Shown here: positions 49,932 through 57,772 of the stretch, piece by piece
Layout: every line of letters starts with the position of its first letter
Position numbering within the stretch: position 1 is the stretch's first letter
NCBI RefSeq assembly: GCF_039839375.1
Contig: NZ_JBDOQU010000002.1
Coordinates: forward strand, 62,001-126,000
DNA: 64,000 nt
Reading direction: 5' to 3'
Source: JBDOQU01 sp039839375
Lineage (GTDB): Bacteria > Pseudomonadota > Alphaproteobacteria > DSM-16000 > Inquilinaceae
The notes under the pieces: generated by a model
The model's input: only the letters and a program-made list of their open reading frames with translations
Database searches by the model: none
What the model was told of the DNA's origin: nothing
Made by a program: the position numbers and the translations under genes

Positions 49932-51356
49932 TCAGGGCAGCTTCAGCAGGAGGCGGACCAGCTTTCGGGTGCGGTCGCTGAAGAGGGAGGGGGTGTAGAA
50001 GTCGCCGGCGGCGCGCTTGCCCGCCTCCCCCAGCGTCGGATAGGGCGCGATCATGCCGGCGATCGCGCCGATCTTCATCTTCCGGCCCACCGCGAGGGTC
50101 CAGAGATGGATTTGTTCGCCGGCATGGGGGCCGGCTATTCCGGCGCCCAGGATGCGGCCGCGCGGGGTGGTCACCAGCTTTACCAGGCCAGCCGTGTTCC
50201 GTTCCGTCCGGGCGCGGTCGTTCTCCGCGAACGGCCAGCGGAGCACGCGGATATCGGGATGCCGCTCGCGCGCCCCGGCTTCCGTCAGGCCGACCTGCGC
50301 CAGTTCGGGATCGGTGTAGGTGACCCAGGGCATCGCCGTGGCATCGACCTTCGCCGGCAACCGGAACAGGATGTTCCGAATGACGATGCCGGCATGGTAG
50401 CCGGCCATATGGGTGAACTGGTAACCGCCCACCGCGTCGCCGACGCCGTAGACCCGCCGGTTCGTCGTGCGCAGGCGGGCGTCGACGGTAAGTCCTCGGT
50501 CGGTGCGCTTGACGCCGGCCTTCTCCAGATCCAGCCCGTCCAGCACCGGCTTGCGGCCGGTCGCGACCAGCAGGTGGGAGGCCGTCAGCCGTTCCTCCCC
50601 CGTCTGGCTGCGGAGGATGACCGCCGCGCCCTCGCCCTCCGGCTCTATGCCGACGATTTCCGCCTTCTCCCGGACATCGACGCCGTCGTCCGTCAGCGAC
50701 GCCCGGACGACGGCCACCAACTCCGGATCGTCCTTCGGCAGGATCGCGGCCTTTTCCAGCACCGTCACCCGGCAGCCCAGCCGGCGATGGGCCTGCGCCA
50801 GTTCGATGCCGATCGGCCCGCCGCCGATGACGATCAGGTGGGACGGGGCAGCCGTCAGACCGAAGACCGTCTCGTTTGTCAGGTAGGGCACGGCGTCCAG
50901 GCCGGGGATGGGCGGTGCGGCAGCCGTCGATCCGGTGGCGATGACGAAGCGCCTGGCCTTCACCTCGACATCGCCGGCGCGCACCGTGTCGGGGCCGGTG
51001 AAGCGGGCATGGGCGCGGATGACGCGGACGCCCAGGCCCTCGAACCTCTCCTGGCTGTCGATCGGCGCGATGGCGTCGATGACGCCCCGGACATGGCGGC
51101 TGACCCCGCCGAAATCGACCTCCGGCTCCCGCGCCGCGATCCCGAAGCGGCCGGCGTGTCGAACGGCGTGGGCGGCGTTGGCGGCGGCGATCAGAGCCTT
51201 CGATGGCACGCAGCCATAGTTCAGGCAGTCGCCGCCCATCTCCCCCTTTTCGATGAGCACCGTGTCGGCCCCCATCTGCGCCGCGCCGGCGGCGACCGAC
51301 AGCCCGCCGGACCCCGCCCCGATGACGCAGAGATCGGCTTCGATCCGTCCCGTCAT
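49932..51356 (-). CDS. FAD-dependent pyridine nucleotide-disulfide oxidoreductase (mercuric reductase-like)
   Basis: A 474-residue flavoprotein of the lipoamide dehydrogenase/mercuric reductase family. The FAD loop is GAGSGG (13-18), the redox cysteines are Cys44 and Cys49 in GGDCLNYGCVPSK, the NAD(P) loop is VIGGGPIGIELA and the second FAD motif is VYGVGDAVGG. The C-terminal His-Glu dyad of true lipoamide dehydrogenases is altered: the block reads APYPTLGEA, with Tyr where His is expected. No mercury-binding domain is present. It is coupled by a four-base overlap to a TVP38 membrane protein. The physiological acceptor is unknown, and a quinone or thiol-type substrate near the membrane is possible. 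Confidence 0.88.
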   Translation of the reverse strand: MTGRIEADLCVIGAGSGGLSVAAGAAQMGADTVLIEKGEMGGDCLNYGCVPSKALIAAANAAHAVRHAGRFGIAAREPEVDFGGVSRHVRGVIDAIAPIDSQERFEGLGVRVIRAHARFTGPDTVRAGDVEVKARRFVIATGSTAAAPPIPGLDAVPYLTNETVFGLTAAPSHLIVIGGGPIGIELAQAHRRLGCRVTVLEKAAILPKDDPELVAVVRASLTDDGVDVREKAEIVGIEPEGEGAAVILRSQTGEERLTASHLLVATGRKPVLDGLDLEKAGVKRTDRGLTVDARLRTTNRRVYGVGDAVGGYQFTHMAGYHAGIVIRNILFRLPAKVDATAMPWVTYTDPELAQVGLTEAGARERHPDIRVLRWPFAENDRARTERNTAGLVKLVTTPRGRILGAGIAGPHAGEQIHLWTLAVGRKMKIGAIAGMIAPYPTLGEAGKRAAGDFYTPSLFSDRTRKLVRLLLKLP

Positions 51357-52117
51357 GAGGCCAGTCCCGGCGGCAATCCCCGACGCCGGCGCACCGCCTT
51401 GATGACGACCGGCAGCAGGCTGAGCAGCGCCAGCCCGATCAGCGGCAGCAGGATGTGCGGCTCGAAGATGATGCCGAGATCTGGGTCGCTTCCCGATTCC
51501 AGGGTCGCGCCCAGCCCGCTGCCGATGCCGACATAGACGATCGTGCCGGGAATGATGCCGATGAAGGTGGTCAGCACGTAGGTCGGCAGGCCGACGCCCA
51601 GGAAGGCCGGCGCCAGATTGACCAGCCAGAAGGGCGCGACGGGCAGCAGCCGCAGGGTCAGCATATAGCTGAACGCGTTCTCTCTGAACCCCGCCTCAAG
51701 CCGCCTGAGCCAAGGCCCCGCCCTGCGTCGCAGGACATCGCCCAGCGCCGTGCGGGCCGCCAGGAAGACGCAAACGGCCCCCGCCGTCGCGCCGATCACC
51801 ACCAGCACCGACCCCAGGAGGATGCCGAAGAGGAAACCGCCGATCAGAGTCAGAACGGTGGCGCCGGGGATGGAGAAGGCCACCGCCAGCACATAGACGG
51901 CGAGATAGAGGAAGGCCGCCGCCCAGCGATTCTCCGCGACCAGCGCGGTCAATGCGGCGTGACGGTCGCGCAACGTTTCGAAATTCAGATAATCATCGAG
52001 GCCGAAGGCGAAGAAACCCGCCAGCCCCAGCGCCAGCACGCCGAGCGGCAGCCACCGGCGCAGCCGGAACGGGGCGGGGGACGCCCGATCGTCATGGTCG
52101 GATGGGGAGGGAGCCAT
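51353..52117 (-). CDS. TVP38/TMEM64 (VTT/DedA-like) membrane protein
   Basis: A 254-residue membrane protein with about six helices and the VTT/SNARE-associated core: AVAFSIPGATVLTLIGGFLFG, then GATAGAVCVFLAAR, a conserved arginine in LTLRLLPVAPFWLVN and FIGIIPGTIVYVGIGS. DedA/VTT proteins are proposed lipid scramblases or flippases; the role of TVP38 members is less clear. ATG 52117 is chosen over an ATG 14 codons upstream. Its stop overlaps the start of the flavin oxidoreductase, a pairing that recurs in other bacteria, which suggests a joint membrane-linked redox function. Confidence 0.9.
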   Translation of the reverse strand: MAPSPSDHDDRASPAPFRLRRWLPLGVLALGLAGFFAFGLDDYLNFETLRDRHAALTALVAENRWAAAFLYLAVYVLAVAFSIPGATVLTLIGGFLFGILLGSVLVVIGATAGAVCVFLAARTALGDVLRRRAGPWLRRLEAGFRENAFSYMLTLRLLPVAPFWLVNLAPAFLGVGLPTYVLTTFIGIIPGTIVYVGIGSGLGATLESGSDPDLGIIFEPHILLPLIGLALLSLLPVVIKAVRRRRGLPPGLAS

Positions 52118-52168
52118 GGAAGCCCGTGTTCGTCCTGAAGCCTGCCCCCTACCTAACAACGCCGCGGA

Positions 52169-52888
52169 TCACCCGCCAGTCACCTTGGCGTGAAGCTCTT
52201 CCGGCGGCCCAGTCACGGTCCCGGCTTCGGCCACGGCCTGTCCCGCGCGTTCGAAGTCGCGCCTCAGCAGGCCGAACATCAGATGGTCCTGCCATGCCCC
52301 GTCGATGCGGAGATAGGCGCGGGCATAACCTTCCTGCATGAACCCCGTCCGCGCCAGGAGCCGCTTGCTGCGCTCGTTCGTCGGCAGGCAGACCGCCTCG
52401 ATCCGATGGAAACCCAACTGCGTGAACGCAAAGCCCGCGGCGGCGCGCAGGGCTTCCGTCATCAGGCCGGCGCCGGCGAACCGTTCGCCGACCCAGTAGC
52501 CGACAGACGCCATCTGGGCGACGCCGCGCCGGACGTTGGAGAAGCCGATCCCGCCCTGGAGCCTGTCGGTCTGACGGTCGAAGAGAAGGAGGCTGTAGCC
52601 TTCATCGCGCCGCCATTCCCCCGTCTGCCGCTTCAGCCGCCGCATGAAGGCGGCCTTGCCAAGGGCGTCGGCGGGCCATGTCGGCTCCCACGGCGTCAGG
52701 AAGGCGCGGCTTTCCTCCCGCAGGGTCGCCCAGGCGGCCCAATCCCTGGCCTGGGGCGGGCGGAGATAGGATCGGCCGGTTTCGATGCGGATGGCGGGCA
52801 GCGACCTGCCGCCGGCCTTCAGGAAGCCGATCAAGGCCCCCGCCTTCCCACTCCCGGCGTCACGCCAGTCGCGACCGGATGCTGTCAT
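52169..52888 (-). CDS. GNAT-family N-acetyltransferase (RimJ/RimL-like)
   Basis: A 239-residue acetyltransferase. The GNAT core covers about 45-215: SYLRPPQARDWAAWATLREES, GGIGFSNVRRG, VGYWVGERFAGAGLMTEALRAAAGFAF (acetyl-CoA site, with GAGLM in place of the usual GxGxG/A), LGFHRIEAVCLPTNERSKRLL and LRIDGAWQDHLMFG. The last blocks are typical of RimJ/RimL proteins that acetylate ribosomal or other N-termini. ATG 52888 overlaps the end of the M16 gene by 29 bases, and the thrC-M16-GNAT order recurs in alphaproteobacteria. Its true target is not known. Confidence 0.87.
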   Translation of the reverse strand: MTASGRDWRDAGSGKAGALIGFLKAGGRSLPAIRIETGRSYLRPPQARDWAAWATLREESRAFLTPWEPTWPADALGKAAFMRRLKRQTGEWRRDEGYSLLLFDRQTDRLQGGIGFSNVRRGVAQMASVGYWVGERFAGAGLMTEALRAAAGFAFTQLGFHRIEAVCLPTNERSKRLLARTGFMQEGYARAYLRIDGAWQDHLMFGLLRRDFERAGQAVAEAGTVTGPPEELHAKVTGG

Positions 52889-54128
52889 GGCTTTCAAGCC
52901 GCCCCGTCGGTCCCAGCGCGGCGATGGTCGGCGGGCCGTTGCGGAGACGCCGCGCGACCCGGCGGACGGCCTCGACATCCACCGCGTCGATTTTGGCCAC
53001 GATCTCGTCCAGCCCCTGGGGTTGCCCATAGATCAGCATCTGCTGGGCCACCTGCTCCGCCCTCGCCATGGTCGATTCCAGCCCCATCAGCAGGCTCGCC
53101 TTCATCTGGGCGCGGGCGCGGGAGACCTCCTCCTCCGTCGCGTCCTCGGCGACCTTCACGATCTCGTCGCAGAGGACGGGCAGAAGCTCCGTCACGTCCT
53201 CCTCCCCGGTTCCGGCATAGATGCCGAAGATGCCGCCATCGACATAGAAGCTGGAGAAGCTGTAGATCGAATAGACCAGCCCCCGCTTCTCCCGGATCTC
53301 CTGGAACAGGCGGGAGGACATGCCGCCCCCCAGCAGCGTCGACAGCACCGATTCGGCGTAGAAATCCGGGTCATGATAGCCGACGCCGTCGAAGCCGACG
53401 ATCAGGTGCAACTGCTCCAGGTCGCGGTTCCGGCGGAAATCGCCGCCGGCATAGCGCGCGGCCTGCGGGCCGACCGGGGCTACGGCCGGAAGGTCGCGGA
53501 ACGCCTCGGCCGCCTGCGCGACCAGCCGGTCATGATCGACCGCGCCCGCCGCCGTCAGCACCATGCGCGGCCCGCCATAATGCGCGCCGAGATATCCCGC
53601 CACCGCGTCGCGGGACAGGTTGCGCACGATCTCCGCCGATCCCAGCACCGGCCGACCCAGCGGCTGGTCGGGGAACGCCGTTTCCTGGAAATGATCGAAG
53701 ATGATGTCGTCGGGCGTGTCGTTCGCCTGCCCGATCTCCTGCAGCACCACCGCCCGCTCACGCGACAACTCCTCGGCGTCGAAGACGGAGTGCTGGAGAA
53801 TGTCCGCCAGGATATCCAGCGCCAGGCCCGTATCCTCCTTCAGCACGCGGGCGTAGTAGGCCGTGTTCTCCCGGCTGGTGTAGGCGTTGAGGTAGCCGCC
53901 CACCGCCTCGATCTCCTGCGCGATCGCGAGCGCCGAGCGGCGGCGTGTGCCCTTGAAGGCCATATGCTCCAGAAGATGGGCGACGCCGTTGACCTCCGGC
54001 GCCTCGTCCCGCGTGCCGACGCCGACCCAGACGCCGAGCGTCGCGCTTTCGACCGAGGCCATCGGATCGGTGACGACCCGCAAGCCATTGTCGAGCGTGG
54101 TGATCCTGGTGGTGATCCGGGCGGTCAT
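52860..54128 (-). CDS. M16-family zinc peptidase (processing-peptidase-like)
   Basis: A 422-residue zinc peptidase. The inverted motif HLLEH is at 51-55 (metal ligands His51 and His55, catalytic Glu54), and the distal ligand region is ERAVVLQEIGQANDTP. The C-terminal half carries the M16C-like domain (GGGMSSRLFQEIREKRGLVYSIYSF), with the substrate-clamping R and Y. It resembles the beta subunit of mitochondrial processing peptidase and the single-gene bacterial homologues. It overlaps thrC by four bases upstream and the GNAT gene by 29 bases downstream, forming a conserved block. Confidence 0.93.
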   Translation of the reverse strand: MTARITTRITTLDNGLRVVTDPMASVESATLGVWVGVGTRDEAPEVNGVAHLLEHMAFKGTRRRSALAIAQEIEAVGGYLNAYTSRENTAYYARVLKEDTGLALDILADILQHSVFDAEELSRERAVVLQEIGQANDTPDDIIFDHFQETAFPDQPLGRPVLGSAEIVRNLSRDAVAGYLGAHYGGPRMVLTAAGAVDHDRLVAQAAEAFRDLPAVAPVGPQAARYAGGDFRRNRDLEQLHLIVGFDGVGYHDPDFYAESVLSTLLGGGMSSRLFQEIREKRGLVYSIYSFSSFYVDGGIFGIYAGTGEEDVTELLPVLCDEIVKVAEDATEEEVSRARAQMKASLLMGLESTMARAEQVAQQMLIYGQPQGLDEIVAKIDAVDVEAVRRVARRLRNGPPTIAALGPTGRLESHDSIRSRLA

Positions 54129-55531
54129 GCCGCTTCCCTCCGCGCGACGGCGTCGCGCACATGTTTCTGAATGGTCCCGAGATCGTTGGGGAGCGCGGTC
54201 AGCCGCTCCTCCCGCTCGAACAGATCGGCCAGCTTCGGCGGCAAAGCGGGACGGATGCCGGACGCCGCCTCCACCGCATCGGGGAATTTCGCCGGGTGGG
54301 CGCAGGCGAGCGAGACCACGGCCACGTCCGGATCGGCGGGGCAGGCGCGGGCGGCGGCGAGCCCGACCGCCGTATGCGGGTCGATCAGTTGCCCCGTCTC
54401 GCGATGGGTCTCCGCGATCGTCCGGCGGATGCCGTCATCGTCCAGCCGGTGGCTGTCGAACAGCGCGCGGGCGCGTTCCATCTGTGCGGCCGAGACCTTG
54501 AAGGACCGCGCCTCGCGGAAGGACCGCATCTGGCCGGCCAGCGCCTTGCCGTCCCGGTCGTGGAGGTCGAACAGCAGCCGCTCGAAATTGCTGGATATCT
54601 GGATGTCCATCGACGGGCTGATGGTTGGCACTACCGGGGTCATCGCCATCTCGCCGGTCTTGAAGAAGCGGTCCAGTATGTCGTTGGTGTTGGACCCGAC
54701 GATCAGCTTCTCCACCGGCAGCCCCATCGCCCGCGCGCCATAGGCCGCGTAGATGTTGCCGAAATTGCCGGTCGGGACGGCGAAGGCGATCCGCCGGTCG
54801 GGCGCGCCCAGCGCTACGGCCCCGGCGACGTAATAGACGATCTGGGTCATGATCCGCGCCCAGTTGATCGAGTTGACCGCCGAGAGCGCCATCTCGTCCC
54901 GGAAGGCGGGATCGTTGAACATCGCCTTCACGAGATCCTGGCAATCGTCGAACGATCCGTCGATCGCGATGTTGTGGACGTTAGCGGCCGGCACCGTCGT
55001 CATCTGCCGGCGCTGCACGTCGGACACGCGGCCCTTGGGATGCAGGATGAAGATGTCCATCGCCTCCCGGTCGCGGCAGGCTTCGATGGCGGCGGAACCG
55101 GTATCCCCGGAGGTCGCGCCGACGATGGTCACGCGGCTGCCGCGCTTCGCCAGGAAATGGTCGAACAGGCGTCCGACCAGTTGCAGGGCGTAATCCTTGA
55201 ACGCGATGGTCGGCCCGTGGAACAGCTCCATCAGCCAGAACCGCTCGTCGAGCTGGACCAGCGGCGCTATGGCCGGATGCTCGAAGCCCGAATAGGCGTC
55301 CGCGACGATCCGCCGGAAATCGGCTTCGGGGATCGCGCCGCCCAGGAACGGCGTCATCACACGAACCGCGATCTCGGGATAGGTGAGGCCGCGCATCGCG
55401 CGCAGATCGTCCGCGCCGATCGCGGGCCAGCTTTCGGGCACGTAGAGCCCGCCATCGCGGGCGAGGCCCGCCAGCAGCACGTCTTCGAACGAAAGGGCCG
55501 GGGCTTCGCCCCGGGTGCTGATGTAACGCAA
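54125..55531 (-). CDS. thrC: Threonine synthase
   Basis: A 468-residue PLP enzyme that converts O-phosphohomoserine to threonine and phosphate. The N-terminal MRYISTRGEAPALSFEDVLL, the PLP lysine in GPTIAFKDYALQLVG, GATSGDTGSAAIEA and the phosphate-site block VPTGNFGNIYAAYGA are diagnostic of the long (class II) form. The start is TTG 55531, with GGGAG upstream and the conserved N-terminus directly after it; no ATG is nearby. The M16 gene overlaps its end by four bases. The first 56 codons with 72 upstream bases are duplicated exactly at 56539-56777, next to an IS1182 fragment. Confidence 0.94.
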   Translation of the reverse strand: MRYISTRGEAPALSFEDVLLAGLARDGGLYVPESWPAIGADDLRAMRGLTYPEIAVRVMTPFLGGAIPEADFRRIVADAYSGFEHPAIAPLVQLDERFWLMELFHGPTIAFKDYALQLVGRLFDHFLAKRGSRVTIVGATSGDTGSAAIEACRDREAMDIFILHPKGRVSDVQRRQMTTVPAANVHNIAIDGSFDDCQDLVKAMFNDPAFRDEMALSAVNSINWARIMTQIVYYVAGAVALGAPDRRIAFAVPTGNFGNIYAAYGARAMGLPVEKLIVGSNTNDILDRFFKTGEMAMTPVVPTISPSMDIQISSNFERLLFDLHDRDGKALAGQMRSFREARSFKVSAAQMERARALFDSHRLDDDGIRRTIAETHRETGQLIDPHTAVGLAAARACPADPDVAVVSLACAHPAKFPDAVEAASGIRPALPPKLADLFEREERLTALPNDLGTIQKHVRDAVARREAA

Positions 55532-55603
55532 GACCGGTAAACTCCCAGGAAAAGGCGGCCGTACCCTAGCGAGGTTGCCGAACCCGGCGCAAGCGGCGGC
55601 GTC
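55365..55603. repeat. Original copy of the 239-bp direct repeat (thrC 5' end)
   Basis: This segment covers thrC codons 1-56 and 72 bases of upstream sequence. It is repeated without visible difference at 56539-56777, offset 1174. The bases on both sides differ between copies (A before this copy and C before the other; T after this copy and G after the other), which fixes the repeat boundaries. Confidence 0.92.
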
Positions 55604-55634
55604 TGCTCGGGGGCCGTCGCTTCCTTCCATCATC

Positions 55635-56104
55635 GTCATGCCGGACCCCGATCCGGCATCCATGGGGCGTCGATGGCGGGCGGAATTGCGTCCGGTTCTT
55701 CACCGCCGGTGAGGCGGCGGCGGCCCATGGATTCCCGATCAAGTCCAGAATGACCAACAAGGGACCGGCAGGATAGTGCCCGGTCTTTCGCCGCCGGCAC
55801 GGCGTCGCTGGCCCATGGATTCCCGATCAAGTCGGGGATGACCAACAAAAACAATGTCATGCTGGACTTGATCCAGCATCCATCCGGCGTCGATGGCAGG
55901 CGGGACCGCGTCCGGTCCTTCGCCACCGGCGCGGCGTCGCCGGCCCATGGATCCCGATCAAGTCGGGAATGACCAACAAGGGGCGGGCAGGATAGCGCCC
56001 GGTCCTTCGCTACTGGCGAGGCGTCGCCGGCCTATGGATTCCCGATCAAGTCGGGAATGACCAATAAAAACAATGTCATGCTGGTCTTGATCCAGCATCC
56101 ATGG
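55635..56104. repeat. Dense array of composite palindromes upstream of thrC
   Basis: Seven palindromes of the composite family lie at about 55635-55664, 55725-55754, 55813-55842, 55856-55883, 55944-55973, 56032-56061 and 56075-56104. They alternate between GTCATGC-GGA..TCC-GCATCCATG and CCATGGATTCCCGATCAAGTC..GAATGACC types, separated by GC-rich spacers and AACAAAAACAAT linkers. After the array, 56160-56225 has a GTCGAACC/TTCGACGGGCTCA-type repeat. No gene is seen here. Confidence 0.85.
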
Positions 56105-56319
56105 GGCGCCGATGGCGAGCGGGATTCATCGGAATGACCAGCAAAGGAACAACTCGCCCAGCACCCTCATGGTGAGTCTGTCGAACCTTTTGGGCGCGCA
56201 CCCTTCGACGGGCTCAGAGCCTGTGAATCTTTTGGTTGGTGCGGGCTGGAATGTGATTGTCGAAGCGGCCTCGATTTGATTCCCTGATCCGAGCGTTGTC
56301 ATGGTTCGGCGAGGGGGCG

Positions 56320-56554
56320 ATGGCGGAGGAACTGTTCGAGGGATTGTCCGAACATCGGGCTCCGGCGGCGGGTGCAGGCGGTGGCCGGCCCCGGCTTCGC
56401 GAGCCGGAGCGTGGCCAGATCGAATTGCGGGCGCTGGACCTCGACAGCCTGATCGGTCCGGACCACCCGGCGCGGCTGTTCTGGGCCTATGTCGAGCGGC
56501 TCGACCTGTCGTCTCTGGAGGATCGGATCAAGGCCCGCACCGCGATCTCGGGAT
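56320..56554 (+). pseudogene. IS1182-family transposase N-terminal remnant
   Basis: Starting at ATG 56320 the frame reads MAEELFEGLSEHRAP, a linker, then GQIELRALDLDSLIGPDHPARLFWAYVERLDLSSLEDRIKAR. The second part is the conserved N-terminal block of IS1182-family transposases (D-L-D-x-L-I-G-x-D-H-P-A-R). The match stops exactly at the boundary of the 239-bp thrC duplication (56539), where an early stop follows. The catalytic domain and element ends are missing. Confidence 0.8.
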
Positions 56555-56777
56555 AGGTGAGGCCGCGCATCGCGCGCAGATCGTCCGCGCCGATCGCGGG
56601 CCAGCTTTCGGGCACGTAGAGCCCGCCATCGCGGGCGAGGCCCGCCAGCAGCACGTCTTCGAACGAAAGGGCCGGGGCTTCGCCCCGGGTGCTGATGTAA
56701 CGCAAGACCGGTAAACTCCCAGGAAAAGGCGGCCGTACCCTAGCGAGGTTGCCGAACCCGGCGCAAGCGGCGGCGTC
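56539..56777 (-). pseudogene. Second copy of the thrC 5' end (truncated threonine synthase fragment)
   Basis: An exact copy of thrC codons 1-56 with its TTG start (56703-56705), ribosome site and 72 upstream bases. On the minus strand the fragment could be translated from TTG into the antisense of the IS1182 remnant and would end at 56487 after about 72 codons. It lacks the PLP lysine and cannot be active. The 85 bases between it and the mazE gene (56778-56862) hold no gene apart from the mazE operator. Confidence 0.88.
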
Positions 56778-56832
56778 GGGTTGGGCCTTCGCTTTCAGGA
56801 TTCCGGTTGACGGCCGTCCCCTTCTCCTCCAT

Positions 56833-56848
56833 TTGTTACATGTAACAA
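56833..56848. promoter_or_regulatory. Perfect 16-bp palindrome upstream of mazE-like gene, likely operator
   Basis: TTGTTACATGTAACAA reads the same on both strands and ends 14 bases before the antitoxin start codon, between promoter and ribosome site. Antitoxins of the MazE/AbrB and ribbon-helix-helix types bind such palindromes to repress their own operon. The site is seen directly; binding is inference. Confidence 0.7.
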
Positions 56849-56862
56849 TCGTGGAGGCTGTC

Positions 56863-57075
56863 ATGCCCTCATCGGTCAATGAAAGGGTTCAGAAGCGGCG
56901 CGACGCCCTGCGGGCCGCCGGTCTGAGGCCGGTGCAAATCTGGGTGCCCGACACGAGACGGGCCGGCTTCGCCGAGGAATGCCGACGGCAGGCGCTGGTC
57001 GTGGCAGCCGCCGATGCGGCCGATCACGATTTGAACGCGTTCATGGACGCCGCCATGGTCGATCTTGGGGGATGA
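56863..57075 (+). CDS. mazE: Antitoxin MazE family protein (DUF3018)
   Basis: A 70-residue antitoxin of the DUF3018 type. It starts MPSSVNERVQKRRDALRAAG and continues with LRPVQIWVPDTRRAGFAEEC, the usual DNA-binding and dimerisation part. The C-terminal DLNAFMDAAMVDL likely wraps the toxin. It neutralises the downstream MazF/PemK-like RNase and represses the operon, probably at the palindrome 14 bases upstream. GGAGG lies before ATG 56863. The toxin gene follows after three bases, so the two are translated together. Confidence 0.9.
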   Translation: MPSSVNERVQKRRDALRAAGLRPVQIWVPDTRRAGFAEECRRQALVVAAADAADHDLNAFMDAAMVDLGG

Positions 57076-57078
57076 GGA

Positions 57079-57402
57079 GTGAGGCGCGGCGACCTCATCA
57101 CGGTCGCCCTGCCCGGCGATTTCGGAAAACCGCGCCCCGCCCTTGTCATCCAGTCCGACCAGTTCGACCAGGTCGGCACTCTCACGGTGCTGCTGGTATC
57201 AGGGACAATGGTGGATGCGCCGTTGATCCGGCTGACGGTTGAGCCTTCGCCGACAAACGGCCTGCGCATACCGTCGCAGATCATGGTGGACAAGATCATG
57301 TCGGTGAAACGGGAGCGGGTCGGCAAGCCGTTCGGCCGCCTCGACGACGAAACCATGCTGGCGGTCTCGCGCTCGCTCGCCCTGTTCCTCGGCTTTGCAT
57401 GA
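57079..57402 (+). CDS. mazF: Type II toxin, PemK/MazF-family endoribonuclease
   Basis: A 107-residue MazF/PemK-family toxin. Landmarks are RRGDLITVALPGDFGKPRPALVIQ, with the conserved Arg and Gly-rich loop, LTVLLVSGTMVDAPLIRLTV, and LRIPSQIMVDKIMSVKRERV, which carries the conserved basic residues. It cuts mRNA at short sequence sites in single strands. The start is GTG 57079 with GATGAGGA before it, three bases after the antitoxin stop. All expected core parts are present, so it should be active when the antitoxin is lost. Confidence 0.92.
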   Translation: MRRGDLITVALPGDFGKPRPALVIQSDQFDQVGTLTVLLVSGTMVDAPLIRLTVEPSPTNGLRIPSQIMVDKIMSVKRERVGKPFGRLDDETMLAVSRSLALFLGFA

Positions 57403-57445
57403 TATCCCGCAACACCGGCCTCTCATCATCAGTATACTGGCTCCC

Positions 57446-57772
57446 ATGATCGAGTTGCGAACCAATGACGAAGCGACGATCCGGCGGCGATCTCTGGATC
57501 GTGTGAGGCGGATCGTCGACGAGGTGCTGGAGGATCGCGGCGCGCGGGTCTACCTTTTCGGCTCCTGCGCGCGCGGCGACTGGCGGCATGGCAGCGATAT
57601 CGACCTCGCCGTCGATCCGGTCGAAGCGCTTCCAGCCGGAATCTTCGCCCGGATCAACCAGGCTCTGGAGGAAAGCACGGTGCCCTATTTCGTGGATGTG
57701 GTGGACATGGCCGGCATTTCCCCCGCCTTCGCCGACCGCATCCGCACGGAGGGCATCCTGTGGAGGAGCTGA
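57446..57772 (+). CDS. mntA: MntA-type nucleotidyltransferase antitoxin
   Basis: A 108-residue minimal nucleotidyltransferase. The signature GSCARGDWRHGSDIDLAVD (from Gly39) includes the GS...DxD site, with Asp51 and Asp53 as metal ligands. In MntA/HepT modules this protein adds AMP units to the tyrosine of the HEPN toxin motif and silences it. ATG 57446 begins the domain. The gene overlaps hepT at its 3' end by 13 bases and follows mazF by 43 bases, so four genes of two toxin-antitoxin pairs may be co-transcribed. Confidence 0.9.
   Translation: MIELRTNDEATIRRRSLDRVRRIVDEVLEDRGARVYLFGSCARGDWRHGSDIDLAVDPVEALPAGIFARINQALEESTVPYFVDVVDMAGISPAFADRIRTEGILWRS

Noticed and set aside
55532..55603. 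Threonine attenuator or riboswitch upstream of thrC
   Set aside because: The 72-base leader has no Thr-rich leader peptide, no terminator hairpin and no known aptamer pattern. The hairpins further upstream belong to the dispersed repeat family.
56487..56705. Short thrC-like frame in the second copy as a functional gene
   Set aside because: It has only the first 56 codons, lacks the PLP lysine and runs into antisense IS sequence.
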